A stretch of DNA of 31,062 nt from Patescibacteria group bacterium. GTDB lineage: Bacteria > Patescibacteria > Paceibacteria > UBA9973 > UBA2103. The notes under the pieces are model-generated. The model was not told the origin of the DNA and did no database searches. It saw only the letters and a list, made by a program, of their open reading frames with translations. Of this stretch, positions 30,477-31,062 are shown piece by piece; position 1 is the first letter of the stretch; the number at the start of each line of letters is the position of its first letter. The position numbers and the translations under genes were made by a program. The stretch covers positions 1 through 31,062 of the forward strand of contig JAGWZP010000004.1 in NCBI GenBank assembly GCA_018968865.1. The letters are read 5' to 3'.

Positions 30477-31062
30477 ATGAAATCTCCCATTTTTGTCATT
30501 GTCTCTTTGCTTGTGTTTGCGGGGGTCGTCTGGGCTTCATATAGTTTTCTCCAATCGTCGTCCCCGTCGGCGAATCACAAAACGTACAAGATCGGCATCA
30601 TCGTGCGAGGCGACAGTTACAAACCGGCGGTCAGCGGTTTCAAAGCGCACATGGCGGAACTGGGATATGTCGAAGGGAGTTCGGTCAGCTATGACACGCA
30701 ATACGTAGTGAGCGCCGGAGATATCGCCAGCACGACAGCGGGGGTTATCGCCCGGAAACCGGATTTGATTCTGACGTTCTCTACGCCAGTAACCGCCGAG
30801 GCGGCAAAGGAGACCAAAACAATTCCGATCGTTTTCGGGTCCGTCGGAGATCCTTTGGGCGCGCACTTTGTCACGTCCCTCAGCCGCCCGGGCGGGAATC
30901 TCACCGGAATCATGTCTCTTTCCGTTGAACTCTCGGCAAAACGGCTCGATTTGCTCAAACAACTGTACCCGAATTTAAAGAGAGTCGCCGTTCCGGCAAC
31001 GATGACTGATGTCGCCGCAAAGAATTCGTTTGATCTGATCGTGAAGACCGCCCCGACGCTCG
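30477..31062 (+). CDS. ABC transporter substrate-binding protein, PF04392 (TrpX-like) family, 3' truncated
   Basis: The frame is open from the ATG at 30477 to the end of the window (195 residues, no stop), so the C-terminal part is missing. A signal peptide or anchor covers residues 1-26 (FVIVSLLVFAGVVWASY). The mature part runs YKIGIIVRGDSYKPAVSGFKAHMAELGY, then KPDLILTFSTPVTAEAAKET, IPIVFGSVGDPLGAHFVTSLSRPGGNLTGIMSL, which is the diagnostic 'P.V....DP......SL.RPGGN.TG' block of the PF04392 ABC_sub_bind family. Members bind aromatic amino acids or unknown ligands. The permease and ATPase are probably downstream. It is preceded by a strong terminator and has its own promoter. Confidence 0.92.
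   Translation, partial: MKSPIFVIVSLLVFAGVVWASYSFLQSSSPSANHKTYKIGIIVRGDSYKPAVSGFKAHMAELGYVEGSSVSYDTQYVVSAGDIASTTAGVIARKPDLILTFSTPVTAEAAKETKTIPIVFGSVGDPLGAHFVTSLSRPGGNLTGIMSLSVELSAKRLDLLKQLYPNLKRVAVPATMTDVAAKNSFDLIVKTAPTL

Overview
This 31-kb window looks like chromosomal DNA of a streamlined bacterium, most probably a Patescibacteria/CPR lineage near Parcubacteria. That placement is inferred from gene content and style, not from a marker phylogeny. Supporting signs are small single-domain membrane proteins (DUF2127, DUF378, DoxX-like), a bactofilin-like beta-solenoid fused to a membrane domain, a long-form NDK, membrane-anchored binding proteins without their own permeases, no biosynthetic operons, and very tight packing. 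Most of it is GC-rich (about 60% by eye). gmk, the transposase element and, more mildly, three isolated minus-strand genes are lower in GC.

Layout. 1-2.5 kb: end of secY, then gmk, map and ndk; gmk sits where adk is usually found. 2.5-4.8 kb: a beta-CASP RNase with a structured 5' region, then a minus-strand orphan. 4.9-6.0 kb: infC-rpmI-rplT. 6.1-8.7 kb: exported PLD nuclease with OB domain, FMN reductase, DUF2127 and DedA proteins. 8.8-12.4 kb: VKOR, bactofilin-like protein, PrxQ/Bcp, Nth and a MutY-like protein, a redox and DNA-repair run in which both glycosylases have lost Fe-S ligands. 12.5-17.1 kb: MFS carrier, P-type (P3A-like) ATPase and an overlapping DoxX-like protein. 17.1-22.0 kb (minus): TrpF-like barrel, RNase J, family-5 binding protein and SecG. 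22-24 kb: groES-groEL. 24-26.4 kb: an orphan gene, a 0.75-kb REP-type Y1 transposase element with 32-nt inverted repeats (31/32 identical), and an anchored histidine phosphatase. 26.4-30 kb: MacA/MacB/LolD-like exporter plus a coupled 57-aa membrane protein. 30-31 kb: DUF378 protein, double-hairpin terminator and the start of a PF04392 binding protein.

Expression signals are unusually readable. About a dozen genes have a -10-like hexamer ending only 6-9 nt before the start codon, which puts the transcript start at or next to the AUG (leaderless mRNA). Four promoters with a clear -35 share TTGC(A/G). Three isolated minus-strand genes instead have a true 5' leader with a strong Shine-Dalgarno and their own terminator.

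The most interesting items are the REP-type transposase element inserted between a gene and its apparent terminator, the adjacent Nth/MutY pair without complete Fe-S ligands, the near-universal leaderless layout, the gmk-for-adk exchange in the secY cluster, and the cUUCGg hairpin in front of the beta-CASP RNase. I saw no tRNA, rRNA, CRISPR array, prophage or defence system.
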